Assembly: GCA_963708545.1 (NCBI GenBank)
Contig: CAVPUD010000044.1
Location: 1 to 15,725 of the forward strand
Reading direction: 5' to 3'
DNA: 15,725 bases
DNA from: Extensimonas sp963708545
GTDB lineage: Bacteria > Pseudomonadota > Gammaproteobacteria > Burkholderiales > Burkholderiaceae_C
Each line of letters opens with the position of its first letter. Position 1 is the stretch's first letter. A program made the translations under genes and the position numbers. This document shows positions 14,451-15,725 of the stretch, one piece after another. The notes beneath the pieces were generated by a model. That model did no database searches, was not told the DNA's origin, and was given only the letters and a program-made list of their open reading frames with translations.

Positions 14451-14747
14451 GCCTGCCCGGCGGATTTGCAGCCGTTCGAGCTGTACTGGTTCTCGCGCGC
14501 AAAGATATTCGGCAAGGCGCAGGAATATCACCTCTTCGATTGCATCGAATGCGGTTGCTGTTCCTACGTCTGCCCATCGCACATTCCGCTGGTGGATTAT
14601 TACCGCTTCGCCAAAAGCGAAATCTGGGCGAACGAAAGCGAGAAGGCCGCCGCCGACCATGCGCGCGAGCAATATGAATTCCGCCAGTTGCGTGAAGCGC
14701 GCGAGGAACAGGAAAAAGCCGCACGGCTGGCCGCGACAAGCCTATAG
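14451..14747 (+). pseudogene. rnfC: RnfC C-terminal fragment (electron transport complex subunit C)
   Basis: A ~98-residue fragment begins ACPADLQPFELYWFSRA. It continues FGKAQEYHLFDCIECGCCSYVCPSHIPLVDYYRFAKSEIW (quoted as motifs: DCIECGCCSYVCP is the second 4Fe-4S ligand set, CxxCxxCxxxCP). It then enters the charged Ala/Glu/Arg helix ARLAATSL typical of the RnfC C-terminal extension. RnfC is the peripheral NADH-binding subunit of the Rnf ferredoxin:NAD+ oxidoreductase. The NADH/FMN domain and first cluster are absent. The stop TAG (14745-14747) comes from the next fragment, within TATAGGCA. The closest resemblance I recall is betaproteobacterial RnfC. No other rnf gene is present. Confidence 0.85.
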
Positions 14748-14750
14748 GCA
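14743..14750 (+). repeat. TATAGGCA word, copy 2 (rnfC/kdsB junction)
   Basis: It lies exactly at the switch from rnfC-frame to kdsB-frame sequence. It encodes YR of the KdsB motif YRHIG and supplies the stop of the rnfC fragment. Confidence 0.5.
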
Positions 14751-14970
14751 TATTGGTCTTTATGCGTATCGAGCTGCTTTTTTATTGGATTACGTCACCT
14801 GGCCTGTTTGCGATTTAGAACGATATGAGGCTTTAGAACAATTACGTGCTTTATGGTCTGGGGTTGCTATTAAAGTGGATGAAGCCTGTGTGGCGCCTCT
14901 TCAGGATATTAATACACCAGAAGATTTGATTTTGGCACAGGAAATCAGTGTGCCTGCCCCGATCGTATGA
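14743..14970 (+). pseudogene. kdsB: KdsB C-terminal fragment (CMP-KDO synthetase)
   Basis: From TAT 14743 the frame reads YRHIGLYAYRAAFLLDYVTWP, then LERYEALEQLRALWSG, and DINTPEDLILAQE near the end, stopping at TGA 14968-14970. These are the C-terminal motifs of 3-deoxy-manno-octulosonate cytidylyltransferase, which activates KDO for lipopolysaccharide synthesis. Only ~75 of ~250 residues are present, without the N-terminal nucleotide-binding part, so it is non-functional as it stands. Its AT-rich codons differ sharply from the first 13 kb and from the adjacent rnfC piece, pointing to a different source, probably a gammaproteobacterium of lower GC content. Confidence 0.85.
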
Positions 14971-14973
14971 TCG

Positions 14974-14981
14974 TATAGGCA
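14974..14981 (+). repeat. TATAGGCA word, copy 3 (just after the kdsB stop)
   Basis: It begins four bases after the kdsB stop, between the kdsB fragment and the AT-rich minus-strand ORF. Confidence 0.45.
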
Positions 14982-15001
14982 CAAAGATTATTATACGTGT
15001 G

Positions 15002-15725
15002 TTATCCCTGTGAAGGCTTAGAATGGTACCAAGGATGATGTTGCTGCTCTTCAAGATTGCCAGATTCTTCATCGTGTCGTAAAGGACGAGAATAAGAGGG
15101 ATTAATTAATTGATGTAATCGCGAAGGGAAAAAAACATCGCGAAGATATCCATAGGGTCCAGAGCGTACTAATCTCCCAACCGTGATAATGCCTTTTGCT
15201 GCCCGTGCTTGATTTGCTTTTAGTTGTTCATCATTAAAGATTCCAACAGGGCGGGCTGCCTGATAAGAGCTCATCTCCTTGCAAAGTCCCATAACCCTTA
15301 AACGTTTCTCATGCACCTCACCTTCTTCAGAAGCTAAGGCAATCATTGTGTCAAAGAATTCTGTAGTAAGAAGTACAGGAGGAACTAATTTAAGAAAAAC
15401 AAACACATGATTGTTATTGTAGACATCAAATTGATCCAATAGTGCTATAAACTGCCTGGCCGTCAACGCAGAAAAGAGGTCTTGGTATCGGTATAGGAGG
15501 TTGAACAGGGCTTCGAATTTATTCTCATCGGGATAGTTCGATAAAAATTCGAGCACCTCTTTTGTTAAGCCTTTTTTCGTTAGTGCTTTTAACTTATTTA
15601 ATCGATCGAAGTTGAAATTATTGAAATCCACTTCTTTGGGAAGCGTATTGAAAGCTGCTAGTAAAGAGGTTTTATAGAAAATCACCTGTTCAAGCCGATG
15701 GTGTGCGTTGCGAACCACATAGGCT
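15002..15725 (-). CDS. Unrecognised AT-rich protein, 5' end off the window
   Basis: This minus-strand frame is open to the right edge (upstream codons read AY before VVRNAHHRLEQ), so the true start lies outside. At least 241 residues are present. The protein is mainly helical and soluble, without a signal peptide or membrane segment in view. Leu/Phe-rich helices (LNKLKALTKKGLTKEVLEFL, FEALFNLLYRYQDLFSAL) suggest a repeat-like or alpha-solenoid body. The C-terminus is polar (HDEESGNLEEQQHH). Composition and codon use recall Legionella/Coxiella-type proteins, possibly a secreted or host-interaction protein, but no domain is recognised and I do not assign a function. It is unrelated in composition to the first 13 kb. 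Confidence 0.6.
   Translation of the reverse strand, partial: AYVVRNAHHRLEQVIFYKTSLLAAFNTLPKEVDFNNFNFDRLNKLKALTKKGLTKEVLEFLSNYPDENKFEALFNLLYRYQDLFSALTARQFIALLDQFDVYNNNHVFVFLKLVPPVLLTTEFFDTMIALASEEGEVHEKRLRVMGLCKEMSSYQAARPVGIFNDEQLKANQARAAKGIITVGRLVRSGPYGYLRDVFFPSRLHQLINPSYSRPLRHDEESGNLEEQQHHPWYHSKPSQG

Noticed and set aside
13501..14751. 416-codon minus-strand frame
   Set aside because: Antisense to the truncated transposase and crosses the rnfC junction; no recognisable protein.

Overview
The first ~13.1 kb is a GC-rich betaproteobacterial chromosome segment, most likely Burkholderiales and probably close to Comamonadaceae. I infer this from the strong G/C third-position bias, the protein sequences (PyrD, RpiA, FolD, oligopeptidase A, a FixJ-type two-component pair) and a dispersed hairpin repeat between folD and the response regulator that resembles one I recall as common in that family. 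No rRNA, tRNA, CRISPR array or replication origin is visible.

Layout, left to right. Positions 1-528 hold the 3' end of an FAD-dependent oxidoreductase gene. A complete 895-bp IS5-family insertion sequence (529-1423) sits exactly at its stop codon, with TAA target duplications. Three small plus-strand genes follow (1558-2648): a DUF883/YqjD-like membrane-anchored protein, a YqjE-like holin-family protein and a small partner, forming an envelope/stress type operon. A 77-bp inverted-repeat unit separates them from convergent pyrD (minus strand). rpiA is divergent from pyrD. It is followed by azlC-azlD, a two-component amino-acid exporter, but a 237-bp MITE-like element with perfect 18-bp terminal inverted repeats and TTTAT duplications has landed exactly at the azlC start. 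Back-to-back terminators separate azlD from the minus-strand block: sensor kinase, response regulator, folD, oligopeptidase A, and a periplasmic DUF4124-glutaredoxin protein. The kinase and regulator overlap (ATGA). folD, the peptidase and the glutaredoxin gene are closely spaced and probably co-transcribed, with a hairpin/T-run between the regulator and folD.

The last ~2.5 kb (about 13.24-15.73 kb) is different in kind. It is a mosaic of gene fragments with differing base composition: a truncated IS5/IS1182-type transposase lacking its catalytic Glu, a C-terminal piece of RnfC, a C-terminal piece of KdsB from an AT-richer genome, and an AT-rich partial ORF of unknown function that recalls Legionella/Coxiella-type proteins. 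The word TATAGGCA occurs at or beside three of these transitions. The simplest explanations are a chimeric assembly or a degenerate recombination hotspot. The sequence alone cannot decide between them, and read-level checks should precede any biological interpretation.

The best-supported new observation is the MITE-like element at azlC. Removing it plus one TTTAT copy in silico restores an open frame that starts at an ATG overlapping the rpiA stop codon and runs into azlC. The insertion may therefore have uncoupled azlC from rpiA and changed its N-terminus.
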